Positions 1 to 5,761 of a DNA stretch of 5,894 nucleotides are shown piece by piece. The stretch's first letter is position 1. The number at the start of each line of letters is the position of its first letter. The DNA is from Alcaligenaceae bacterium (GTDB lineage Bacteria; Pseudomonadota; Gammaproteobacteria; Burkholderiales; Burkholderiaceae_B). The position numbers were made by a program, and so were the translations under genes. Location: contig JAAZDZ010000147.1 of NCBI GenBank assembly GCA_012512545.1, positions 1 to 5,894 on the forward strand, in the 5' to 3' direction. Below the pieces are notes generated by a model. The model was not told the DNA's origin and ran no database searches. It saw only the letters and a list, made by a program, of their open reading frames with translations.

Positions 1-166
1 CCGCCAGCACCGCCTGGAAAGCCTGCACAATGAACCTGCCGGGCCGACCGCCCGGACCTTATCAAACAAAGCGCCTCTGGCCGCCCTGCCCGCCAGCGAG
101 CCCGACAAAAAGAAACTGATTGCCGATGTGCTCGCCAAAGCGCGCGCGCGCCGACACGCCACATGA
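1..166 (+). CDS. rnfB: C-terminal end of a probable RnfB-type ferredoxin/electron transport protein (5' truncated by the window edge)
   Basis: An open frame enters from the left edge (codons begin at base 2) and ends at TGA 164-166, giving 54 residues that finish ...DKKKLIADVLAKARARRHAT. The visible part is a low-complexity Ala/Pro/Arg-rich linker followed by a short basic helix. This resembles the C-terminal extension of the stand-alone RnfB proteins of Burkholderiales, which are iron-sulfur proteins normally followed by nth. None of the Cys motifs are inside the window, so the name rests on the tail and on synteny. The stop overlaps the nth start as ATGA (163-166), so the two genes are probably co-transcribed and translationally coupled. 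A (GC)6 tract at 140-151 encodes the Ala-Arg-Ala-Arg stretch. Another protein with a similar basic tail cannot be excluded. Confidence 0.55.
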   Translation, partial: RQHRLESLHNEPAGPTARTLSNKAPLAALPASEPDKKKLIADVLAKARARRHAT

Positions 167-804
167 ACGCCTCCAAACGCACCGAAATCTTCCAGCGCCT
201 GCAAGCCGCCAACCCCAACCCCACTACTGAGCTGGAATACGACAGCACCTTCCAGTTGCTGATTGCCGTGATTCTCTCGGCCCAGGCGACCGACGTATCC
301 GTCAACCTGGCCACGCGCAAGTTCTTCCCGCAGCACGGTACCCCGGAAGGCATACTGGCGCTGGGCGAAGAGGGCCTGACTGAATACATCAAGACCATAG
401 GCTTGTTTCGCACCAAGGCGCGCAATGTCATCGCCACCTGTCGCATGCTGCTGGAACTGCACGGCAGCGAAGTGCCCAATGACCGCGCGGCCCTGGAAGC
501 CCTGCCCGGCGTGGGCCGCAAAACCGCCAATGTAGTGCTGAATACCGCCTTCGGTCAGCCCACCATCGCCGTGGACACCCATATATTCCGTGTCGCCAAC
601 CGCACAGGCATCGCCAAGGGAAAAAACGTGCTGGAAGTCGAACGGCGCCTTGAGCGCCTGATTCCCAAGCCTTTTCTGCTGGATGCCCATCACTGGCTGA
701 TTCTGCATGGCCGCTATGTGTGCGTGGCGCGCAAGCCCAAGTGCCCGCAATGCGGCATTTCCGACCTTTGCGAATACAAATCCAAGACGCCTGCGGCAAG
801 CTGA
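163..804 (+). CDS. nth: Endonuclease III (DNA glycosylase / AP lyase)
   Basis: This base-excision repair enzyme removes oxidised pyrimidines from DNA and cleaves the abasic site by beta-elimination. The 213-residue product has the usual length for the family. The helix-hairpin-helix segment LPGVGRKTANVV is at about 114-125, with the catalytic lysine at 120. The Gly/Pro-rich loop that follows ends in VDTH, with the catalytic aspartate at 138. Both positions match E. coli Nth numbering. A C-terminal [4Fe-4S] cluster motif is complete: C187-X6-C194-X2-C197-X5-C203. The start ATG lies inside the upstream stop (ATGA), and no clear Shine-Dalgarno sequence precedes it, which suggests re-initiation after the rnfB-like gene. 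Nothing is truncated or unusual, and the identification is secure. Confidence 0.97.
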   Translation: MNASKRTEIFQRLQAANPNPTTELEYDSTFQLLIAVILSAQATDVSVNLATRKFFPQHGTPEGILALGEEGLTEYIKTIGLFRTKARNVIATCRMLLELHGSEVPNDRAALEALPGVGRKTANVVLNTAFGQPTIAVDTHIFRVANRTGIAKGKNVLEVERRLERLIPKPFLLDAHHWLILHGRYVCVARKPKCPQCGISDLCEYKSKTPAAS

Positions 805-810
805 GCCAAC

Positions 811-834
811 GCATTGATCAATGCGCTGATCAAT
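811..834. promoter_or_regulatory. Palindromic repeat, candidate operator or small hairpin
   Basis: Just after nth lies a perfect 14-bp palindrome, GCATTGATCAATGC (811-824). It is followed by a second copy of its core: TGATCAAT occurs at 815-822 and 827-834, so the cores repeat at a 12-bp step. The same bases can be read as an inverted repeat, ATTGATCA (813-820) and TGATCAAT (827-834), around a 6-bp spacer. Such symmetry would suit a dimeric regulator, but the site is more than 130 bp from the livG start and lies upstream of a hairpin terminator. Its link to the transporter operon is therefore uncertain, and it may instead be an RNA hairpin at the nth 3' end. No regulator is encoded in the window. 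Confidence 0.3.
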
Positions 835-883
835 CAAACAGGACACTAGCAATTTCCCTTACGGGGTTTACCAGACACCTATG

Positions 884-907
884 AAAAACCCGCATGGCGG
901 CGGGTTT
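884..907. terminator. Short hairpin terminator between nth and livG
   Basis: An 8-bp perfect stem, AAACCCGC (886-893) with GCGGGTTT (900-907), closes a 6-base loop. Five A residues (884-888) open the left side. On the plus strand the trailing T run is only three bases long and is followed by a pyrimidine-rich stretch (cgtctcctttc). On the minus strand the stem is followed by five T residues. Its position after nth suggests it ends the rnfB-nth transcript, though by sequence it would be a better terminator in the opposite direction. The remainder of 805-970 shows no convincing -35/-10 pair. A livG promoter is expected in 908-960 but cannot be pinned down. Confidence 0.55.
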
Positions 908-970
908 CGTCTCCTTTCATACTGCACTTACTTTCGAAGATGTAACCACAATGCGTCCATGAGGCAGTGA

Positions 971-1744
971 ATGACTGATCACATACTCGAGACAAGAAAT
1001 CTCGTGAAGGAATTCCGCGGCTTTGTCGCCGTGAACGACGTCAACCTGAAAGTCTGCCGCGGAACCATCCATGCACTCATAGGCCCCAACGGCGCAGGCA
1101 AAACCACCTGCTTCAACCTGCTCACCAAGTTTCTCACCCCCACCGCAGGCAACATCTTTTTCAATGGTGTCGAAATCACGCGCGAAGCCCCCGCCGATAT
1201 CGCGCGGCGCGGCATCATCCGCTCCTTCCAGATCTCTGCCGTCTTTCCACAGCTCAGCGTACTGGAAAACGTGCGCATCGGCCTGCAGCGTGGCACCGGT
1301 ATCTCCTTTCACTTCTGGCGCAGCGACAAAATCCTCAATCAGCTGAACGACCGCGCCATGGAACTGCTCGAAGAAGTCGATCTCGAGGATTTCGCCGACG
1401 AAGTCACGCTCAATCTGCCTTACGGGCGCAAACGCGCTCTGGAAATCGCCACGACACTGGCCATGGAACCCGAACTCATGCTGCTTGACGAACCCACCCA
1501 GGGTATGGGGCATGAAGACGTCAGCCGGGTCACGCAATTGATCAAGAAAGTCAGCGAAGGCCGTACCATTCTCATGGTCGAACACAATATGAACGTCGTT
1601 TCGCAGATTGCCGACACCATCACCGTGCTCTCGCGCGGCGCCATTCTGGCGGAAGGTTCCTACGAAGAGGTGTCCAGCAACCCGGCCGTCATGGAAGCCT
1701 ATATGGGCACAACCAGCGGCGAACTCCAAGGAGCCCACCAATGA
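971..1744 (+). CDS. livG: Branched-chain amino acid (HAAT)-type ABC transporter ATP-binding protein LivG
   Basis: This is one of two cytoplasmic ATPases that drive the importer encoded downstream. The 257-residue product matches LivG length. Visible motifs in order are Walker A GPNGAGKTT (38-46, Lys44), Q-loop SFQ (Gln87), a LivG-type signature LPYGR (149-153) in place of LSGGQ, Walker B LMLLDEP with catalytic Glu174, and switch histidine 205 in MVEHN. The C-terminal segment around NPAVMEAYMG is the usual LivG ending. GAGG at 961-964, six bases before the ATG, supports the start, and an in-frame TGA (968-970) immediately before it excludes a longer N terminus. Its stop overlaps the livF start by four bases. 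This is the first gene of the operon. The true substrate is not evident from the ATPase. Confidence 0.93.
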   Translation: MTDHILETRNLVKEFRGFVAVNDVNLKVCRGTIHALIGPNGAGKTTCFNLLTKFLTPTAGNIFFNGVEITREAPADIARRGIIRSFQISAVFPQLSVLENVRIGLQRGTGISFHFWRSDKILNQLNDRAMELLEEVDLEDFADEVTLNLPYGRKRALEIATTLAMEPELMLLDEPTQGMGHEDVSRVTQLIKKVSEGRTILMVEHNMNVVSQIADTITVLSRGAILAEGSYEEVSSNPAVMEAYMGTTSGELQGAHQ

Positions 1745-2451
1745 GCACTCCCGCACTGGAAGTCCGTGATCTCCAGGCCTGGTACGGAGAGTCGCATGTC
1801 CTGCACGGCATGAACTTCAGCGTCAATCAGGGCGAGGTCGTCACTTTGCTGGGCCGCAACGGTTCGGGCCGCACCACCACATTACGCGCCATTCTGGGCC
1901 TGACCGGCTCGCGCAAGGGTTCGGTGCGCATTCAGGGCACCGAAGCAATCGGCCTGGCCACCCACCGCATTGCCCATCTGGGCGTGGGCTACTGCCCTGA
2001 AGAACGCGGTATCTTCGCCAGCCTGTCCTGCGAAGAAAACCTGCTGCTGCCGCCTTCAATCGGCACGCTGGGCGGCGGCATGTCGCTGGCCGAAATCTAC
2101 GACATGTTTCCCAATCTGTACGAACGCCGCCACTCCCCCGGCACCCGCCTTTCGGGGGGCGAACAGCAGATGCTGGCCGTGGCCCGCATCCTGCGCACCG
2201 GCGCCAACCTGCTGCTGCTGGACGAAATCTCCGAAGGTCTTGCGCCGGTGATCGTGCAGGCCCTGGCCAGAATGATCACCATGCTGAAAACCAAGGGCTA
2301 TACCATCGTGATGGTCGAACAGAACTTCCGTTTTGCAGCACCGCTGGCCGATCGTTTCTACGTGGTCGAACATGGTCAGATCGTCGAACAGCTCGAAGCG
2401 GCCGAACTTGAAGAAAAACAAGAGAAGCTCAATACTCTGCTTGGGGTCTGA
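1741..2451 (+). CDS. livF: Branched-chain amino acid (HAAT)-type ABC transporter ATP-binding protein LivF, with Arg in place of the Walker A Lys
   Basis: This is the second ATPase of the importer and the expected heterodimer partner of LivG. Its 236 residues fit LivF. The Walker A loop reads GRNGSGRTT (38-46), with Arg44 (codon CGC, 1870-1872) where nearly all ABC ATPases have Lys. Next come a PEERG segment at the Q-loop (86-90), a canonical signature LSGGEQQ (137-143) and Walker B LLLLDE with Glu162. VEQN follows, with Gln194 at the switch-histidine position, a substitution common in LivF proteins. The C-terminal tail (AAELEEKQEKLNTLLGV) is Glu/Lys-rich and lacks the more usual NPxVxxxYLG form. 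AAGGAG (1728-1733) lies seven bases before the ATG, within the end of livG. The frame is intact, so it is expressed as a full protein rather than being a pseudogene. Confidence 0.92.
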   Translation: MSTPALEVRDLQAWYGESHVLHGMNFSVNQGEVVTLLGRNGSGRTTTLRAILGLTGSRKGSVRIQGTEAIGLATHRIAHLGVGYCPEERGIFASLSCEENLLLPPSIGTLGGGMSLAEIYDMFPNLYERRHSPGTRLSGGEQQMLAVARILRTGANLLLLDEISEGLAPVIVQALARMITMLKTKGYTIVMVEQNFRFAAPLADRFYVVEHGQIVEQLEAAELEEKQEKLNTLLGV

Positions 2452-2534
2452 TCGCCCCGGGCTGACTGAAAAAACCAATCAAAAACGATTTGAAGTAACG
2501 CCGGCGATCCCGGCATCACCAAGGAGACAGATCG

Positions 2535-3746
2535 ATGAAGCTTCGCACCCTCCCCGCCATCCTGGCCGTGGCCGGCTTTGGCGCCATGGCCCCTTTGCAT
2601 GCAGCAGGTATTTCTGACGACGTCATTCGCATCGGTTTCATCACCGATATGTCAGGCGTCTATTCCGACCTCGACGGTCCGGCAGGCGGCGATTCCATCA
2701 GAATGGCCATTGAAGACATGGGAGGCGAAATCAACGGCAAGAAAATCGAGCTGATGGTTGCCGACCACCAGAACAAGGCCGACATCGCCTCGGCGCGCGC
2801 GCGCGAATGGTTTGACGAACAAAAGCTCGATCTTCTCATTGGCGGCACCAACTCCAGCACTTCGCTTGCCATGGCAGGTGTGGCAGCAGAAAAACAAAAA
2901 CCCTTCATCGCAATCGGTGCGGGCGCATCCGACCTCACCAACGCCCACTGTACGCCCTACACCATTCACTATGCCTACGACACCACCGCGCTGGCGCGCG
3001 GCACAGGCTCGGCCGTGGTCAATGCAGGCGGCAAGGACTGGTTCTTCCTGACCGCCGACTACGCCTTCGGCCACGCGCTTGAGCGCGACACCGCTGCCGT
3101 TGTCAAGAATTCGGGCGGCCGCGTGCTGGGCAATGTCCGCGCACCGCTGAGCACGACCGACTTCTCCTCCTTCATGCTGCAGGCGCAATCCTCCGGCGCC
3201 AAGATTCTCGGCCTGGCCAATGCGGGCGGCGACTTCATTAATTCGGTGAAGGCCGCCAAGGAATTCGGCGTCACACCCACCATCAACCTGGCGGGCATGC
3301 TGGTGTTCATCAACGACATCCACGCGCTCGGCCTGGATGCCACCCAGGGCATGTTCCTGACTTCCGGCTGGTACTCGGATCTCGATGACGACTCCCGCAA
3401 ATGGGCAGAACGCTTCTACGAGAAACACAATCGCATGCCTTCCTTCGTGCAGGCGGCCGACTATTCCTCAGCCCTGTTCTACCTGAAGGGTGTGAAGGAA
3501 ACCGGCACCGATGACGGCACCGAAATGATGAAGTGGATGAAATCCAACAAGATCGACGACTTCTTCGGCAAGGGCGGTTATGTGCGTGAAGACGGCCGCA
3601 TGATCCACGAGATGTATCTCATGCAGGTCAAGAAGCCCGACGAATCCAAGCGCGACTGGGATTACTACAACGTAGTCGAGCGTCTGCCGGGCGAAAACGT
3701 CTACGGCACCCTTGAAGAGTCCACCTGCAAGCTGGTGAAGAAGTAA
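2535..3746 (+). CDS. Periplasmic substrate-binding protein of a branched-chain amino acid-type ABC transporter (Peripla_BP_6, LivJ/LivK-like)
   Basis: This is the ligand-capturing subunit of the importer, acting in the periplasm. The 403-residue precursor starts with a Sec-type signal peptide: a Lys/Arg N terminus, a hydrophobic core at about 6-20, and likely cleavage after LHA (21-23). The mature protein opens with the type I binding-fold strand VIRIGFITDMSG (30-41). It continues with GGTNSSTS (103-110), a region where this family contacts ligand, and ADYAFGHALERD (174-185) in the second lobe. The mature chain has only two cysteines, 139 and 398, which could form a disulfide. AAGGAG (2521-2526) lies eight bases before the ATG. 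The 83-bp leader has a small GCCGG/CCGGC hairpin (2500-2514) and no clear promoter. Family members bind amino acids, amides or aromatic acids, so the ligand is open. Confidence 0.9.
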   Translation: MKLRTLPAILAVAGFGAMAPLHAAGISDDVIRIGFITDMSGVYSDLDGPAGGDSIRMAIEDMGGEINGKKIELMVADHQNKADIASARAREWFDEQKLDLLIGGTNSSTSLAMAGVAAEKQKPFIAIGAGASDLTNAHCTPYTIHYAYDTTALARGTGSAVVNAGGKDWFFLTADYAFGHALERDTAAVVKNSGGRVLGNVRAPLSTTDFSSFMLQAQSSGAKILGLANAGGDFINSVKAAKEFGVTPTINLAGMLVFINDIHALGLDATQGMFLTSGWYSDLDDDSRKWAERFYEKHNRMPSFVQAADYSSALFYLKGVKETGTDDGTEMMKWMKSNKIDDFFGKGGYVREDGRMIHEMYLMQVKKPDESKRDWDYYNVVERLPGENVYGTLEESTCKLVKK

Positions 3747-3756
3747 ACGCCTGAGC

Positions 3757-3798
3757 AAGCATGCGCTTCTGATCGCTCCGCGCCCGGGGCGCATGCTT
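3757..3798 (+). other. Strong intergenic stem-loop after the binding-protein gene
   Basis: AAGCATGCGC (3757-3766) pairs perfectly with GCGCATGCTT (3789-3798) around a 22-base loop that can add two G-T pairs and one C-G pair at the inner end. It begins ten bases after the binding-protein stop codon. No T run follows it, so it is not a standard intrinsic terminator. A hairpin here could protect the 3' end of an upstream mRNA segment or partly attenuate read-through into livH-livM. Either would yield more binding protein than membrane subunits, as is common in binding-protein operons. The pairing is directly visible; the role is inferred. Confidence 0.6.
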
Positions 3799-3838
3799 CT
3801 GCACATGCCATCCGCATCATCATGGATCACCAACTGAT

Positions 3839-4726
3839 ATGACTGACCTCTTCGGCATTCCCATCCAGGCACTGCTCGGCCAAGTGCTGCTGGGCCTGGT
3901 CAACGGCTCATTCTACGCAGTGCTGTCTCTGGGCCTGGCAGTAATCTTCGGCCTGTTGAACATCATCAATTTCGCCCATGGCGCCCTTTACATGCTGGGG
4001 GCTTTCGTCGCCTGGATGGGCCTGGCCTACTTTGGCCTGAATTACTGGGTCATGCTGGTTGTCGCGCCGCTGGTTGTGGGCGCATTCGGCATCCTGCTTG
4101 AAAGAACGCTGATCCGCCATCTCTACAAGCTCGACCATCTGTACGGCTTGTTGCTGACTTTCGGCCTCACCCTGCTGCTCGAAGGCATTTTCCGCAGCTT
4201 CTATGGCGTTTCAGGCCAGCCCTACAGCACCCCCGCTCTGCTGCAAGGCGGCGTGAATCTGGGCTTCATGTATTTGCCGATCTACCGCGCCTGGGTGGTG
4301 GTGGCCTCCATCGTGGTGTGCCTGGCGACTTGGTTCATCATAGAAAAAACCCGCCTTGGCGCCTTGCTGCGGGCGGGCACCGAAAATCCCCAGCTGGTGG
4401 AAGCCTTCGGTGTCAACGTGCCGCTCATGGTCACGCACACCTACGGTTTTGGCGTGGCGCTGGCCGGGTTCGCGGGCGTTCTGGCCGCCCCCATCATGCA
4501 GGTTTCGCCCCTTATGGGTTCCAACCTCATCATCGTGGTGTTTGCCGTGGTGGTCATCGGCGGCATGGGTTCCATCATGGGCTCCATCGTCACCGGTCTG
4601 GGCCTGGGCATCATCGAAGGGCTCACCAAGGTCTTCTGGCCTGAAGCATCGAATACTGTGGTATTCATCATCATGGTCATCGTCCTTCTGCTGCGCCCTG
4701 CGGGCCTTTTCGGGAAAGAAAAATGA
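3839..4726 (+). CDS. livH: Branched-chain amino acid (HAAT)-type ABC transporter permease LivH
   Basis: This inner-membrane subunit forms the translocation channel with LivM. Its 295 residues contain about eight hydrophobic segments, at roughly 12-40, 48-67, 70-88, 101-118, 150-168, 200-220, 226-247 and 273-287. The family hallmark NFAHGALYMLGAF is at 44-56. A cytoplasmic coupling loop, TRLGALLRAGTENPQLVEAF (171-190), is the EAA-like region that docks on the ATPases. The N terminus chosen places the first helix where LivH proteins usually have it. No good Shine-Dalgarno sequence precedes the ATG; a six-codon mini-ORF (3822-3842) ends by overlapping it as ATGA, which may matter for initiation. 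The stop overlaps livM by four bases. Confidence 0.94.
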   Translation: MTDLFGIPIQALLGQVLLGLVNGSFYAVLSLGLAVIFGLLNIINFAHGALYMLGAFVAWMGLAYFGLNYWVMLVVAPLVVGAFGILLERTLIRHLYKLDHLYGLLLTFGLTLLLEGIFRSFYGVSGQPYSTPALLQGGVNLGFMYLPIYRAWVVVASIVVCLATWFIIEKTRLGALLRAGTENPQLVEAFGVNVPLMVTHTYGFGVALAGFAGVLAAPIMQVSPLMGSNLIIVVFAVVVIGGMGSIMGSIVTGLGLGIIEGLTKVFWPEASNTVVFIIMVIVLLLRPAGLFGKEK

Positions 4727-5700
4727 ACCGTCAACTGGCAAGCTATCTCGTTCTGGTCGTCATCATCGCACTGTTGCCGGCCATGGGCGCCTACCCTATC
4801 TTCATCATGAAGATCATGTGCTATGCGCTCTTCGCCTGTGCCTTCAACCTGCTGCTGGCCTACACCGGCCTGCTGTCCTTCGGCCATGCCGCCTTCCTGG
4901 GCGGCGCCGCCTACGCCACGGGCCATGCCCTTACCGTGTGGGGCTTTCCCACGCTGCTGGGCCTGTTGTTCGGCACAGCAGTGGCCGCCGCTCTGGGTCT
5001 TGTCATGGGCGCGCTGGCCATCCGCCGCAGCGGCATCTATTTCGCCATGATCACGCTGGCCATGGCGCAGATGGTTTTCTTCTATTTTCTGCAAGCGCCT
5101 TTCACCTTCGGCGAGGACGGCCTGCAAGGCATTCCGCGCGGCAGCATTTTTGGCATCGACCTGCGCAACGATCTCAACCTTTATTACCTGGTGATGGTCG
5201 TCTTCATCCTTGGCTTTCTCGTGTGCTGGCGCACCGTGAACTCGCCGTTCGGGCAAGTGCTCAAAGCCCTGCGCGAAAACGAGGCCCGCACCATTTCGCT
5301 GGGCTATGACGTCACCCGCTTCAAGCTGCTGGTATTCGTGATCTCGGCCACGCTGGCCGGTCTGGCGGGTGCCACCAAATCGCTGGTTTTCGTATCGGCC
5401 ACGCTGTCAGACGCCACCTGGCAGATGTCCGGCCTGGTCATCCTCATGACACTCATCGGCGGCCTGGGCACCTTTCTCGGCCCGGTACTGGGGGCGCTTA
5501 TTGTGGTTGTGCTCGAAAACAAAGTGGGCGAGTTCGGCCGGACACTGTCTCAATGGACAGGCATAGAATGGTTCCAGGTACTGGGGGAATCCGTCACCAT
5601 GGTGATCGGCCTGATCTTCATTATCTGCGTCATGGCCTTCCGCCGCGGCATCATCGGCGAAATCCTGCACCGCTGGGGCGGACGCAAAGCCACCGCCTGA
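4723..5700 (+). CDS. livM: Branched-chain amino acid (HAAT)-type ABC transporter permease LivM
   Basis: This is the second channel subunit, partner of LivH in the inner membrane. The 325-residue length is normal for LivM proteins outside the enterics. Hydrophobic segments fall at about 6-23, 26-48, 52-72, 75-98, 104-123, 153-169, 201-226, 233-262 and 288-306. Family motifs are GLLSFGHAAFLGGAAY (49-64), GIYFAMITLAMAQM (104-117), the periplasmic GEDGLQGIPRG (130-140), and the coupling loop SPFGQVLKALRENEARTISL (174-193). The start overlaps the livH stop (ATGA 4723-4726) with only a weak purine-rich GGGAAAG ahead of it, consistent with translational coupling. The C terminus is short and basic. 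It is the last gene of the operon, followed by a strong terminator. Confidence 0.94.
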   Translation: MNRQLASYLVLVVIIALLPAMGAYPIFIMKIMCYALFACAFNLLLAYTGLLSFGHAAFLGGAAYATGHALTVWGFPTLLGLLFGTAVAAALGLVMGALAIRRSGIYFAMITLAMAQMVFFYFLQAPFTFGEDGLQGIPRGSIFGIDLRNDLNLYYLVMVVFILGFLVCWRTVNSPFGQVLKALRENEARTISLGYDVTRFKLLVFVISATLAGLAGATKSLVFVSATLSDATWQMSGLVILMTLIGGLGTFLGPVLGALIVVVLENKVGEFGRTLSQWTGIEWFQVLGESVTMVIGLIFIICVMAFRRGIIGEILHRWGGRKATA

Positions 5701-5711
5701 TCCAAAATAGC

Positions 5712-5761
5712 AAAAATGGGGTCAGACACCATAAAAAGTGGTGTCTGACCCCAGTTTTTTT
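5712..5761. terminator. Bidirectional intrinsic terminator shared by livM and the convergent gene
   Basis: A perfect 15-bp stem, TGGGGTCAGACACCA (5717-5731) with TGGTGTCTGACCCCA (5739-5753), closes a 7-base loop (TAAAAAG). On the plus strand it is followed by G and seven T residues (5755-5761). On the minus strand it is followed by five T residues (complement of 5712-5716). It therefore suits termination from both sides, and it sits exactly between the livM stop and the stop codon of the convergent ATPase gene. The stem core GGGGTCAGACACC resembles a palindrome I recall as widely dispersed in betaproteobacterial intergenic regions, so it may also be a repeat-family member. Confidence 0.9.

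Noticed and set aside
951..970. Mini-ORFs MRP and MRQ just upstream of livG, the second ending directly before its ATG
   Set aside because: They are three codons long and livG has its own adequate Shine-Dalgarno sequence (GAGG, 6-base spacing), so chance is the simplest explanation.
917..1756. 279-codon open frame on the minus strand covering all of livG
   Set aside because: It is exactly antisense to a well-supported ATPase gene, its product has no recognisable domain, and long antisense frames are expected in GC-rich coding DNA.
2452..2534. Possible internal promoter or terminator between livF and the binding-protein gene
   Set aside because: Only a 5-bp GCCGG/CCGGC hairpin without a T run and an A-rich stretch are visible; no -35/-10 pair of reasonable quality was found.
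2793..2805. Alternating GC tract inside the binding-protein gene, similar to the one at 140-151
   Set aside because: Both encode Ala-Arg-Ala-Arg with favoured GCG/CGC codons; codon usage explains them without invoking phase variation or Z-DNA function.
2652..3428. 258-codon minus-strand open frame inside the binding-protein gene
   Set aside because: It is a shadow of the plus-strand gene with no motif, signal or ribosome binding site of its own.
4441..5256. 271-codon minus-strand open frame across livH and livM, rich in His, Asp and Gln
   Set aside because: The composition reflects the complement of hydrophobic membrane codons; there is no domain resemblance.
4356..5309. 317-codon plus-strand open frame spanning the livH-livM junction in another frame
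   Set aside because: The translation is rich in Arg, Ser, Trp and Pro, typical of an out-of-frame reading of permease genes; both permeases are secure in their own frames.
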